NCBI GenBank assembly: GCA_030762175.1
Contig: CM060846.1
Location: forward strand, 182,192,541 to 182,256,540
From: Metallyticus violacea
Taxonomy: Eukaryota > Arthropoda > Insecta > Mantodea > Metallyticidae
Length of the DNA: 64,000 nucleotides
Reading direction: 5' to 3'
The notes beneath the pieces were generated by a model that ran no database searches, had not been told where the DNA came from, and saw nothing but the letters and a program-made list of their open reading frames with translations. The translations under genes and the position numbers were made by a program. Positions 1 through 9,509 of this stretch are shown piece by piece. Numbering within the stretch: the stretch's first letter is position 1; each line of letters starts with the position of its first letter.

Positions 1-221
1 TTGATCGAGTGTTGGATTTAAATCTCCCGAAAAAAGTGTGTGTGATCAATTAATTACGTTGTAAAAAAATGGAGAGCCCTTCCGCCACTGCGTTGGCAGT
101 TCGCCACTGCTCGCTCCCCCCACCGCTCGCTTTCGCCGCCCGCCTCGCTTTGTTCGCCGCCCGCCTTGTGTCCCTCGCTTTGTTCGCCGCCCGCACAATG
201 CTTTTGCGTGAATTCGGTCTT

Positions 222-781
222 CAATGGGTGGTTTCTTATTCGTTTGTATATATTCTTTTTAACAAAAACTCTGTATTTTCTCACACAGGGTTAGAAAAGT
301 CAAAAACAATATGTGTGGGTTTTTCTTTACAGAGCCAACTAAAAGTTTCTTCTTTGTTCATGCGTGTTTATATTCGGGGGGCATCTTTTCTTCTTCAATG
401 TGTGGTTTCTTATTCGTTTGTATGTATTCTTTTTAACAAAAACTCTGTATTTTTCTCACACAGGGTTAGAAAGTCAAAAACAATATGTGGGTATTTTAAA
501 AGTTCTTTTTTCTTACTAACACGTTGGCTCTCTCTGTATTTCTAAAAATCTATTATTTTCACAAGGAAACAAAACCTGTATACGTTTGCTTTTGTTCTTT
601 TTCATGCGTGTTTTTAAAAAAGAATTCGGGGCATCTTTTCTTCTAGCAAAAACTCCCTCCGCACACATTTCTAAAACCGACCCAATGGGTGATTTCTTTT
701 CTTATAAATTCGATTGTATATATTCTTTTTAACAAAACTCTGTATTTTCTCACACAGTGACAGAAAAAAAGTCAAAAACAA
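222..781 (+). repeat. Three degenerate 95-base repeats with acceptor-like CTCACACAG
   Basis: Copies lie at 222-316, 396-489 and 684-781. Each contains ATTCTTTTTAACAAAA, then CTCTGTATTTT and CTCACACAG, and ends near GTCAAAAACAA. The pyrimidine-rich run before CACAG looks like a 3' splice site, but no downstream reading frame supports an exon. Mirror copies are at about 8422-8981, and element 2 has the same series at 9959-10518. Confidence 0.7.
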
Positions 782-849
782 GGGGATTCTTTTTTCTTCT
801 TCTAGCAAACTCCCACCGCGTACCCGATGGAAGATTAAAAAAATGAATA

Positions 850-1135
850 TACCTTCCCCCACCATTTGTACGACGATTGGCTGTAGGGTTATGCATGCGC
901 CGTAGAAACCTCCCATTCCACCTCAGTTCATTCCGTTGATTCTGTTACAGAGTCGAAAGTGCCACACAACCAATGAGAACGGGTGGTGTGTGAAACCTGT
1001 GACGACGTTGATGTTCCTCTGTTCACTTCTGCACCAAAGGCAAGCTGTATGCGTTCAGCGCCGGTTTCATGTATGCAGCAATGAAATTCCGGACACATTC
1101 CGCAACGATGTGCTTATGAGCGGTACATAAATAGC
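850..1135 (+). promoter_or_regulatory. Promoter-like segment in the arm (speculative)
   Basis: This segment is richer in GC than its surroundings. It contains CGATTGGCTG (an inverted CCAAT box) near 874, CCAATGAGAA near 970 and a TATA-like ACATAAATAG near 1125. The mirror copy is at 8068-8353 and a direct copy in element 2 at 10587-10872. The match is to generic words only; transcription is unproven. Confidence 0.2.
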
Positions 1136-1489
1136 ACACGTACTTCATAGCTTCTCACAGCTTTGCTACTTCGATATCTCTCCAACGAGAAAATTTACAG
1201 AATTACCCGAGCATTTGGTCTGAGAAAAGATTATGTGTGTTACTGGCCTTTTTATTCTAATTCAGACCAGTAAGAAGGTTCTGAAAAACCCCATATTCCC
1301 TTGGGTCACTCTGTATTTACAACGATTAATAGTCTCACAAAGTCAATCCGGTAACTTCCCAAAATTTTATCCACCTAGCAACGCATTCTTTTAAAATGCC
1401 GTAATTGATATTTTTGACCAAATGCTGTAGCCTTTTTTTTTTGTTCTTTTACAACAACCATTACAAATCTTTTAACATTGAGCAATTTT

Positions 1490-1630
1490 TCAACCGAACG
1501 ACTCGATCTTAGATTTCGGTATACCTGTGGCCTTGCGAAGTTTGTCTGCAGTGCCAAAACCAGCATAGTGTTCAGGATTGAAATAGATTTTCTTCAGTGC
1601 GTTCATAGTTGTTCCCTGATATTTTGTAAG
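1490..1630 (-). pseudogene. Integrase N-terminus-like remnant (Maverick/Polinton type?), copy a
   Basis: The minus strand encodes about 46 residues ending in TGA: KYQGTTMNALKKIYFNPEHY, followed by GFGTADKLRKATGIPKSKIE. From family knowledge, the block (L)KKIYF(N/D)P.H..(G/S)F.(T)..KL followed by a basic helix resembles the N-terminal region of Maverick/Polinton integrases. The downstream part of that family (the YTLHKP-like block and the catalytic core) is not recognisable. The match is by eye; a chance resemblance or another integrase family remains possible. Confidence 0.4.
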
Positions 1631-1963
1631 CAGCAACGCATTCTTTTAAAATGCCGTAATTGATATTTTTGACCAAATGATGTAGCTTTTTTTTTTTTGT
1701 TCTTTACAACTACCATTACAAATCTTTAAACATTGGAGCAGCAACGCATTCTTTTAAAATGCCGTAATTGATATTTTTGACCAAATGCTGTAGCCTTTTT
1801 TTTTTTTTTTTGTTCTTTACAACAACCGTTACAAATCTTTTAACATTGGAGCAGCAACGCATTCTTTTAAAATGCCGTAATTGATATTTTTGACCAAATG
1901 CTGTAGCCTTTTTTTTTGTTCTTTACAACAACCGTTACAAATCTTTTAACATTGAGCAATTTT

Positions 1964-2104
1964 TCAACCGAACGACTCGATCTTAGATTTCGGTATACCT
2001 GTGGCCTTGCGAAGTTTGTCTGCAGTGCCAAAACCAGCATAGTGTTCAGGATTGAAATAGATTTTCTTCAGTGCGTTCATAGTTGTTCCCTGATATTTTG
2101 TAAG
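1964..2104 (-). pseudogene. Integrase N-terminus-like remnant, copy b
   Basis: This is the same unit as at 1490-1630, with the same stop. Upstream on the minus strand lies an ATG that opens MTERGISSDENSSE but is out of frame with the KKIYFNPEHY block, so a frameshift near 2105 separates a possible start from the domain. Confidence 0.4.
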
Positions 2105-2838
2105 CTCTACTCTGATGAATTTTCATCACTAGAAATGCCACGTTCAGTCATATTTTCTCTTGGTCTGAGAAAAGATTATGTGTGTTACTGGCCTTTTTAT
2201 TCTAATTCAGACCAGAAACTTTCAAAATGACTTGTGGTATGACATTGAGTGCAAAAAAATCAGATCTCTTTTCAAAGCATTCACTGAAATTCATATTTGA
2301 GTATCGTAAAACAGCACTGTCAGTTAATTCACTGCAGGAATTGAACGCCATATGACTCTAGATCCGGTAGATGTTCCATCACTTAGCGGCTTGACTGATT
2401 GCTGAACTGGCACAGAATCATCCAGTGTGTAGGCGATGTGACCCTTTCTCAACAATACAGTAATCTTGGACTTTTGCTACCGGATCTATTAGCTAGACAA
2501 TTTCCATGTGGTAATTGGTTCCTATGGTTCCTACTGAAGACTTCATCCACTATTGGTATCTTGTGGTTCGATGAGAATAAGTGATACCTACCCACTCAGC
2601 AACAAGCCAAGCCACTGCGATGTCTTTGTATGTTGTCCATGCTGTCGCTAATTGCAATTCTTGTACCATTGCATGAATAATGTTCGCTTTGTATCGCGAA
2701 CAAAGCAATTTGTAATATGCCAACATCACATCCAAGGCCAGGTCTCCCTAGGACTATTATAGTTTATTATTATCACATCACATCATATTTGTGACAAAAA
2801 ACTGTGTTGTTTTCTTAATTTTTATCGCAAAAGTCACT

Positions 2839-2941
2839 CTATTTTGAGTTTAGGAGGCAAGTAGGTTACTACTACACCACTAGCACCAATTTACAGTTTT
2901 TGTAATCAGTGATGATATTATTATTTTCAATACTACAAAAA
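2839..2941 (-). repeat. SINE-derived segment in arm, first copy
   Basis: The stretch from CTATTTTGAGTTTAGGAGGC to ACTACAAAA also occurs at about 3340-3446. On the minus strand it carries TAGTGGTGTAGTAGTAACC, the A-box region of the tRNA-derived SINE seen intact at 50.0-50.3 kb. The mirror is at about 6260-6362. Confidence 0.6.
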
Positions 2942-3262
2942 CTTCACTTTAGACACAGAAAATAGTTTGTATAAATATATTTTTTATTTAAATTAAATAA
3001 AATGTGACGAGAGTATACATTTTTACCGTTATATCTTATCTTTATTAGCCTGCTGATAATGTTTTTGAGAAATTAACAACAAAACTGCAAACATTGTAAT
3101 TTAATATATTTTCTTGAACAAACTTAATTACAATAATCCTTTAGAATGTTTAATGTGTCAGGTAGTAATTAACAATTCGTGACATTAGATTTCGGAGTCA
3201 AAGCTGATTTAAAACAAACTAAAAACTGTTAATATCAAAATATTTTAAACAAAAACATACCT

Positions 3263-3446
3263 TCCGAAGGAAGCCATACTTAGGATTTTTACGCCCGAAA
3301 AAAAAAAGAAATCCATTCATCATGGCCGGGATCGAACCCTCTATTTTGAGTTTAGGAGGCAAGTAGGTTACTACTACACCACTAGCACCAATTTACAGTT
3401 TTTGTAATCAGTGATGATATTATTATTTTCAATACTACAAAACTTT
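3263..3446 (-). repeat. SINE-derived segment in arm, second copy
   Basis: On the minus strand it reads A-box TAGTGGTGTAGTAGTAACC, B-box GGTTCGATCCC, then GAAATCC...TAAGTATGGCTTCCTTCGG, matching the head and core of the SINE family at 27.3, 41.4 and 50.0 kb. It is decayed: the acceptor-stem bases differ from the family. The mirror is at 5755-5938. The sequence has no anticodon arm that would make it a working tRNA gene. Confidence 0.65.
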
Positions 3447-3785
3447 TTTCCTGCTTGTTTAAATGACAACGTATTAAAGAAAAATAAAACTAATTAAATG
3501 TAAAGGCATTGTGCATACACGCTAAAGCAGTGGATTTTATACTTTAGCATTCGTTTTTCTCTGAAGTTTGTTATTTGAACTCTCATCGTTCTCCCCGCCA
3601 ACTCTTCGTATGTGTCTTTTTAAAAATAATATTTTATTGTTCAAAGTAAATATTAACAACAGTTTCATTGCACACATTTAAATGGGAGTAAGTTTTCTGA
3701 AATATGTATGTTTTATGTTGTTTTCAGAAAAATCCACATTGCTTTAACTGTTTATTAATAGTCCGCATGACTGAACATTTTATAT

Positions 3786-4323
3786 ACAGAGGGTGTCAAA
3801 AATGTATGCACACTTTCACAGTAGATATCTATTTAATATATTTCAAAGTTGGACCGAAAAACAACAGTAATGTATAGTATGATGTTCTGTAAATAGAATG
3901 AAGCCAAGATTATCTCGTATGATATTCTGTAAACAGATGTGACTCGCATTACGTTGTTACAACAAAATGGAACCAAGATTATCGTTTGAACAGCGGAAAG
4001 TGGTTTTGGAAAACCGAGAATGTTGAAGTTCCAAGCCAATGGAGACGTGTGTACAGAACGGAACCGTCAACGCGATAACAATTGCACACATTCAAGACAA
4101 ATTTGAGATTCATGGTACCGTATGCGATGTTCACTAGGGCAGATCTGGAGACCTCGCACAGCAACAACCCCCGCGTCCTCGGCTATGATTTTGAACACCC
4201 ACCGCAGAAATCTACAAAGCAATGTGTACGTGAGACTGTTGCCTAACGGAACAGCGACCAATGCAGCTAGCCAGCGTATAAAAATAAAACGAAGCTCAAG
4301 CTCAATGAGGATCGCTGCAGGAT
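3786..4323 (+). pseudogene. Mariner-like element remnant (DUF4817-type HTH) in arm
   Basis: The remnant begins with an inverted-repeat-like end, ACAGAGGGTGTCAAAAATGT (3786). A broken transposase N-terminus follows: RLSFEQRKVVLE in one frame near 3975-4015, then KTENV and RTEPST-like residues in another, and GRPRTAT/RPRTATTPASSAM near 4155. From family knowledge, FEQRKVVL-(W)KTENV-EVQR(R)W-TEPPTR-GRPRT is the DUF4817 DNA-binding region of insect mariner-like transposases. The catalytic domain is absent and several frameshifts are present. Confidence 0.7.
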
Positions 4324-4564
4324 GAGTCGACATCGTATCGTATTTCTACCTTAGTATGACACTTGTAAAATATATCGCGTATATATATGTGATCTTAGGG
4401 TAAGATTTTTTCATCAAATCTAGAGAAATTTTCCCGCAGAAGTGTCATTATTTTAATGTTTCATAAAGAGATGTCAATAATTTTAATTTATTTGGTTTGC
4501 AAGGTAATTAATCACAGATCAAACTGCACAATAAAATATATGCAGTGATAGTGATTTAAAATGC

Positions 4565-4636
4565 ATATATTTTAAACGTGTGTTGTTGCTTATGTATGTT
4601 TTATAATTTTATGTTTCCATCTTCTGCAACTAAATA
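4565..4636. other. 72-base loop at the centre of element 1
   Basis: This is unpaired sequence between the two arms; pairing ends at ATGC (4561-4564) and resumes at GCAT (4637-4640). A nearly identical stretch lies at about 14300-14373 inside the 781-base loop of element 2, so the short loop looks like a shortened form of the longer one. Confidence 0.8.
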
Positions 4637-4877
4637 GCATTTTAAATCACTATCACTGCATATATTTTATTGTGCAGTTTGATCTGTGATTAATTACCTT
4701 GCAAACCAAATAAATTAAAATTATTGACATCTCTTTATGAAACATTAAAATAATGACACTTCTGCGGGAAAATTTCTCTAGATTTGATGAAAAAATCTTA
4801 CCCTAAGATCACATATATATACGCGATATATTTTACAAGTGTCATACTAAGGTAGAAATACGATACGATGTCGACTC

Positions 4878-5415
4878 ATCCTGCAGCGATCCTCATTGAG
4901 CTTGAGCTTCGTTTTATTTTTATACGCTGGCTAGCTGCATTGGTCGCTGTTCCGTTAGGCAACAGTCTCACGTACACATTGCTTTGTAGATTTCTGCGGT
5001 GGGTGTTCAAAATCATAGCCGAGGACGCGGGGGTTGTTGCTGTGCGAGGTCTCCAGATCTGCCCTAGTGAACATCGCATACGGTACCATGAATCTCAAAT
5101 TTGTCTTGAATGTGTGCAATTGTTATCGCGTTGACGGTTCCGTTCTGTACACACGTCTCCATTGGCTTGGAACTTCAACATTCTCGGTTTTCCAAAACCA
5201 CTTTCCGCTGTTCAAACGATAATCTTGGTTCCATTTTGTTGTAACAACGTAATGCGAGTCACATCTGTTTACAGAATATCATACGAGATAATCTTGGCTT
5301 CATTCTATTTACAGAACATCATACTATACATTACTGTTGTTTTTCGGTCCAACTTTGAAATATATTAAATAGATATCTACTGTGAAAGTGTGCATACATT
5401 TTTGACACCCTCTGT
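4878..5415 (-). pseudogene. Mariner-like remnant, right-arm mirror of element 1
   Basis: Exact reverse complement of 3786-4323, so it shares the same frameshifts and truncation. The inverted-repeat-like end lies at 5396-5415. Confidence 0.7.
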
Positions 5416-5754
5416 ATATAAAATGTTCAGTCATGCGGACTATTAATAAACAGTTAAAGCAATGTGGATTTTTCTGAAAACAACATAAAACATACATATT
5501 TCAGAAAACTTACTCCCATTTAAATGTGTGCAATGAAACTGTTGTTAATATTTACTTTGAACAATAAAATATTATTTTTAAAAAGACACATACGAAGAGT
5601 TGGCGGGGAGAACGATGAGAGTTCAAATAACAAACTTCAGAGAAAAACGAATGCTAAAGTATAAAATCCACTGCTTTAGCGTGTATGCACAATGCCTTTA
5701 CATTTAATTAGTTTTATTTTTCTTTAATACGTTGTCATTTAAACAAGCAGGAAA

Positions 5755-5938
5755 AAAGTTTTGTAGTATTGAAAATAATAATATCATCACTGATTACAAA
5801 AACTGTAAATTGGTGCTAGTGGTGTAGTAGTAACCTACTTGCCTCCTAAACTCAAAATAGAGGGTTCGATCCCGGCCATGATGAATGGATTTCTTTTTTT
5901 TTTCGGGCGTAAAAATCCTAAGTATGGCTTCCTTCGGA
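5755..5938 (+). repeat. SINE-derived segment, right-arm mirror
   Basis: Mirror of 3263-3446, with A-box near 5815-5835 and B-box GGTTCGATCCC near 5863. A second A-box-only copy is at 6260-6362. Confidence 0.65.
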
Positions 5939-7096
5939 AGGTATGTTTTTGTTTAAAATATTTTGATATTAACAGTTTTTAGTTTGTTTTAAATCAGCTT
6001 TGACTCCGAAATCTAATGTCACGAATTGTTAATTACTACCTGACACATTAAACATTCTAAAGGATTATTGTAATTAAGTTTGTTCAAGAAAATATATTAA
6101 ATTACAATGTTTGCAGTTTTGTTGTTAATTTCTCAAAAACATTATCAGCAGGCTAATAAAGATAAGATATAACGGTAAAAATGTATACTCTCGTCACATT
6201 TTATTTAATTTAAATAAAAAATATATTTATACAAACTATTTTCTGTGTCTAAAGTGAAGTTTTTGTAGTATTGAAAATAATAATATCATCACTGATTACA
6301 AAAACTGTAAATTGGTGCTAGTGGTGTAGTAGTAACCTACTTGCCTCCTAAACTCAAAATAGAGTGACTTTTGCGATAAAAATTAAGAAAACAACACAGT
6401 TTTTTGTCACAAATATGATGTGATGTGATAATAATAAACTATAATAGTCCTAGGGAGACCTGGCCTTGGATGTGATGTTGGCATATTACAAATTGCTTTG
6501 TTCGCGATACAAAGCGAACATTATTCATGCAATGGTACAAGAATTGCAATTAGCGACAGCATGGACAACATACAAAGACATCGCAGTGGCTTGGCTTGTT
6601 GCTGAGTGGGTAGGTATCACTTATTCTCATCGAACCACAAGATACCAATAGTGGATGAAGTCTTCAGTAGGAACCATAGGAACCAATTACCACATGGAAA
6701 TTGTCTAGCTAATAGATCCGGTAGCAAAAGTCCAAGATTACTGTATTGTTGAGAAAGGGTCACATCGCCTACACACTGGATGATTCTGTGCCAGTTCAGC
6801 AATCAGTCAAGCCGCTAAGTGATGGAACATCTACCGGATCTAGAGTCATATGGCGTTCAATTCCTGCAGTGAATTAACTGACAGTGCTGTTTTACGATAC
6901 TCAAATATGAATTTCAGTGAATGCTTTGAAAAGAGATCTGATTTTTTTGCACTCAATGTCATACCACAAGTCATTTTGAAAGTTTCTGGTCTGAATTAGA
7001 ATAAAAAGGCCAGTAACACACATAATCTTTTCTCAGACCAAGAGAAAATATGACTGAACGTGGCATTTCTAGTGATGAAAATTCATCAGAGTAGAG

Positions 7097-7237
7097 CTTA
7101 CAAAATATCAGGGAACAACTATGAACGCACTGAAGAAAATCTATTTCAATCCTGAACACTATGCTGGTTTTGGCACTGCAGACAAACTTCGCAAGGCCAC
7201 AGGTATACCGAAATCTAAGATCGAGTCGTTCGGTTGA
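7097..7237 (+). pseudogene. Integrase N-terminus-like remnant, mirror of copy b
   Basis: Exact mirror of 1964-2104 on the right arm; same reading frame and same terminal TGA. Confidence 0.4.
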
Positions 7238-7571
7238 AAAATTGCTCAATGTTAAAAGATTTGTAACGGTTGTTGTAAAGAACAAAAAAAAAGGCTACAG
7301 CATTTGGTCAAAAATATCAATTACGGCATTTTAAAAGAATGCGTTGCTGCTCCAATGTTAAAAGATTTGTAACGGTTGTTGTAAAGAACAAAAAAAAAAA
7401 AAAAAAGGCTACAGCATTTGGTCAAAAATATCAATTACGGCATTTTAAAAGAATGCGTTGCTGCTCCAATGTTTAAAGATTTGTAATGGTAGTTGTAAAG
7501 AACAAAAAAAAAAAAGCTACATCATTTGGTCAAAAATATCAATTACGGCATTTTAAAAGAATGCGTTGCTG

Positions 7572-7712
7572 CTTACAAAATATCAGGGAACAACTATGAA
7601 CGCACTGAAGAAAATCTATTTCAATCCTGAACACTATGCTGGTTTTGGCACTGCAGACAAACTTCGCAAGGCCACAGGTATACCGAAATCTAAGATCGAG
7701 TCGTTCGGTTGA
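7572..7712 (+). pseudogene. Integrase N-terminus-like remnant, mirror of copy a
   Basis: Mirror of 1490-1630. The array around it (7097-7825) mirrors 1378-2104 with one-base differences in A/T runs. Confidence 0.4.
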
Positions 7713-9271
7713 AAAATTGCTCAATGTTAAAAGATTTGTAATGGTTGTTGTAAAAGAACAAAAAAAAAAAGGCTACAGCATTTGGTCAAAAATATCAATT
7801 ACGGCATTTTAAAAGAATGCGTTGCTAGGTGGATAAAATTTTGGGAAGTTACCGGATTGACTTTGTGAGACTATTAATCGTTGTAAATACAGAGTGACCC
7901 AAGGGAATATGGGGTTTTTCAGAACCTTCTTACTGGTCTGAATTAGAATAAAAAGGCCAGTAACACACATAATCTTTTCTCAGACCAAATGCTCGGGTAA
8001 TTCTGTAAATTTTCTCGTTGGAGAGATATCGAAGTAGCAAAGCTGTGAGAAGCTATGAAGTACGTGTGCTATTTATGTACCGCTCATAAGCACATCGTTG
8101 CGGAATGTGTCCGGAATTTCATTGCTGCATACATGAAACCGGCGCTGAACGCATACAGCTTGCCTTTGGTGCAGAAGTGAACAGAGGAACATCAACGTCG
8201 TCACAGGTTTCACACACCACCCGTTCTCATTGGTTGTGTGGCACTTTCGACTCTGTAACAGAATCAACGGAATGAACTGAGGTGGAATGGGAGGTTTCTA
8301 CGGCGCATGCATAACCCTACAGCCAATCGTCGTACAAATGGTGGGGGAAGGTATATTCATTTTTTTAATCTTCCATCGGGTACGCGGTGGGAGTTTGCTA
8401 GAAGAAGAAAAAAGAATCCCCTTGTTTTTGACTTTTTTTCTGTCACTGTGTGAGAAAATACAGAGTTTTGTTAAAAAGAATATATACAATCGAATTTATA
8501 AGAAAAGAAATCACCCATTGGGTCGGTTTTAGAAATGTGTGCGGAGGGAGTTTTTGCTAGAAGAAAAGATGCCCCGAATTCTTTTTTAAAAACACGCATG
8601 AAAAAGAACAAAAGCAAACGTATACAGGTTTTGTTTCCTTGTGAAAATAATAGATTTTTAGAAATACAGAGAGAGCCAACGTGTTAGTAAGAAAAAAGAA
8701 CTTTTAAAATACCCACATATTGTTTTTGACTTTCTAACCCTGTGTGAGAAAAATACAGAGTTTTTGTTAAAAAGAATACATACAAACGAATAAGAAACCA
8801 CACATTGAAGAAGAAAAGATGCCCCCCGAATATAAACACGCATGAACAAAGAAGAAACTTTTAGTTGGCTCTGTAAAGAAAAACCCACACATATTGTTTT
8901 TGACTTTTCTAACCCTGTGTGAGAAAATACAGAGTTTTTGTTAAAAAGAATATATACAAACGAATAAGAAACCACCCATTGAAGACCGAATTCACGCAAA
9001 AGCATTGTGCGGGCGGCGAACAAAGCGAGGGACACAAGGCGGGCGGCGAACAAAGCGAGGCGGGCGGCGAAAGCGAGCGGTGGGGGGAGCGAGCAGTGGC
9101 GAACTGCCAACGCAGTGGCGGAAGGGCTCTCCATTTTTTTACAACGTAATTAATTGATCACACACACTTTTTTCGGGAGATTTAAATCCAACACTCGATC
9201 AAACAGAGATTTTCCTATCGCTTAATCAAACAGAAATTTTGATATCAATTCAAATTGAGATTTTGATATCA

Positions 9272-9410
9272 ACACCCCACCCCCACAACACCCACACCAC
9301 CACCACCACCACCCCCACCACCACCACCCCCACCACCACCACCACCACCTCCCACCACCACCACCTCCCACCACCACCACCACCACCTCCCACCCCCACC
9401 TCCCACCACT
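9272..9410. repeat. C-rich minisatellite (CCACCA/CCACCCCCA) near the right end of element 1
   Basis: About 139 bases are made almost only of C and A in CCACCA, CCTCCCA and CCACCCCCA units. The complementary strand is G-rich and could form G-quadruplexes. It is flanked by TTGATATC motifs on both sides. Confidence 0.9.
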
Positions 9411-9460
9411 TTTGATATCACCCCCCACCCCTTTTGATATCAATTTGATATAAAAATCAC

Positions 9461-9492
9461 GCGAGGAGGGATATATACTACTCCCTCCTCGC
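9461..9492. other. Junction of elements 1 and 2: inverted repeat with 12-base spacer
   Basis: GCGAGGAGGG (9461-9470) faces CCCTCCTCGC (9483-9492) across ATATATACTACT. Element 1 ends with its full terminus (ACTACT), whereas element 2 lacks the expected AGTAGTATATAT and begins directly at CCCTCC. No target duplication separates the two elements. Confidence 0.8.
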
Positions 9493-9509
9493 GTGATTTT
9501 TATATCAAA

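Larger units (their letters stand above)
1378..2104. repeat. Tandem array of 103-115-base units interleaved with integrase-like units
   Basis: Four units start with GCAACGCATTCTTTT (1378, 1633, 1741, 1854) and each ends in a T8-T14 tract followed by GTTCTTTACAACAACC and AACATTG. Two copies of a separate 150-base unit lie at 1482-1630 and 1954-2104. Homopolymer length is the main difference between units. Confidence 0.8.
1..4564 (+). repeat. Left inverted arm of element 1
   Basis: This arm pairs with 4637-9203. In order from the outside it holds a GC-rich segment (69-200), three 95-base repeats (222-781), a GC-richer segment with CCAAT and TATA-like words (850-1135), the 103-115-base tandem repeats with integrase-like units (1378-2104), SINE-like segments (2839-3446) and a mariner remnant (3786-4323). 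The open frames over 69-545 (158 codons) and its antisense 54-284 have no recognisable domain and appear in every copy, so I do not call them genes. Confidence 0.8.
7097..7825. repeat. Mirror copy of the tandem array on the right arm of element 1
   Basis: This is the reverse complement of 1378-2104, with the same four short units and two integrase-like units. The A-tract adjoining the outermost unit is one base longer than its mirror. Confidence 0.8.
1..9482. mobile_element. Foldback element 1: giant near-perfect palindrome (left end outside window)
   Basis: Seen: positions 1-4564 are the reverse complement of about 4637-9203. Paired features sum to 9201 near the centre and to 9203 near the outside, so the arms differ by about two single-base homopolymer changes, one of them a T10 tract near 1433 that is A11 near 7760. 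The right arm continues to 9482, so about 280 bases of the left arm lie before the window and the whole element is about 9.76 kb. Termini read AGTAGTATATATCCC inward. The arms carry a minisatellite, tandem repeats, an integrase-like remnant, SINE-like DNA and a dead mariner, but no intact transposase. Inference: a non-autonomous foldback element, possibly Maverick/Polinton-derived. Alternative: an assembly or read artefact for part of the palindrome. Confidence 0.75.
4637..9482 (-). repeat. Right inverted arm of element 1
   Basis: This is the reverse complement of 1-4564 plus the outer 280 bases not present on the left side of the window. The outer part holds the C-rich strand of the minisatellite (9272-9410), TGATATCA motifs and the terminus ending ATATATACTACT at 9482. 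Confidence 0.8.

Noticed and set aside
69..545. 158-codon open frame, present in every copy of the arm
   Set aside because: It spans GC-rich simple repeats and two of the 95-base repeats, has an antisense open frame over the same bases, and shows no domain; it recurs only because the arm is duplicated.
3290..3390. Possible functional tRNA gene (A and B boxes present)
   Set aside because: The acceptor ends do not pair in the arm copy, the anticodon arm is poor, and the body matches a dispersed SINE family.
9222..9443. Gly/Trp-rich frame across the minisatellite
   Set aside because: It is a direct translation of the GGTGGT repeat with no stop codons by composition; not a gene.
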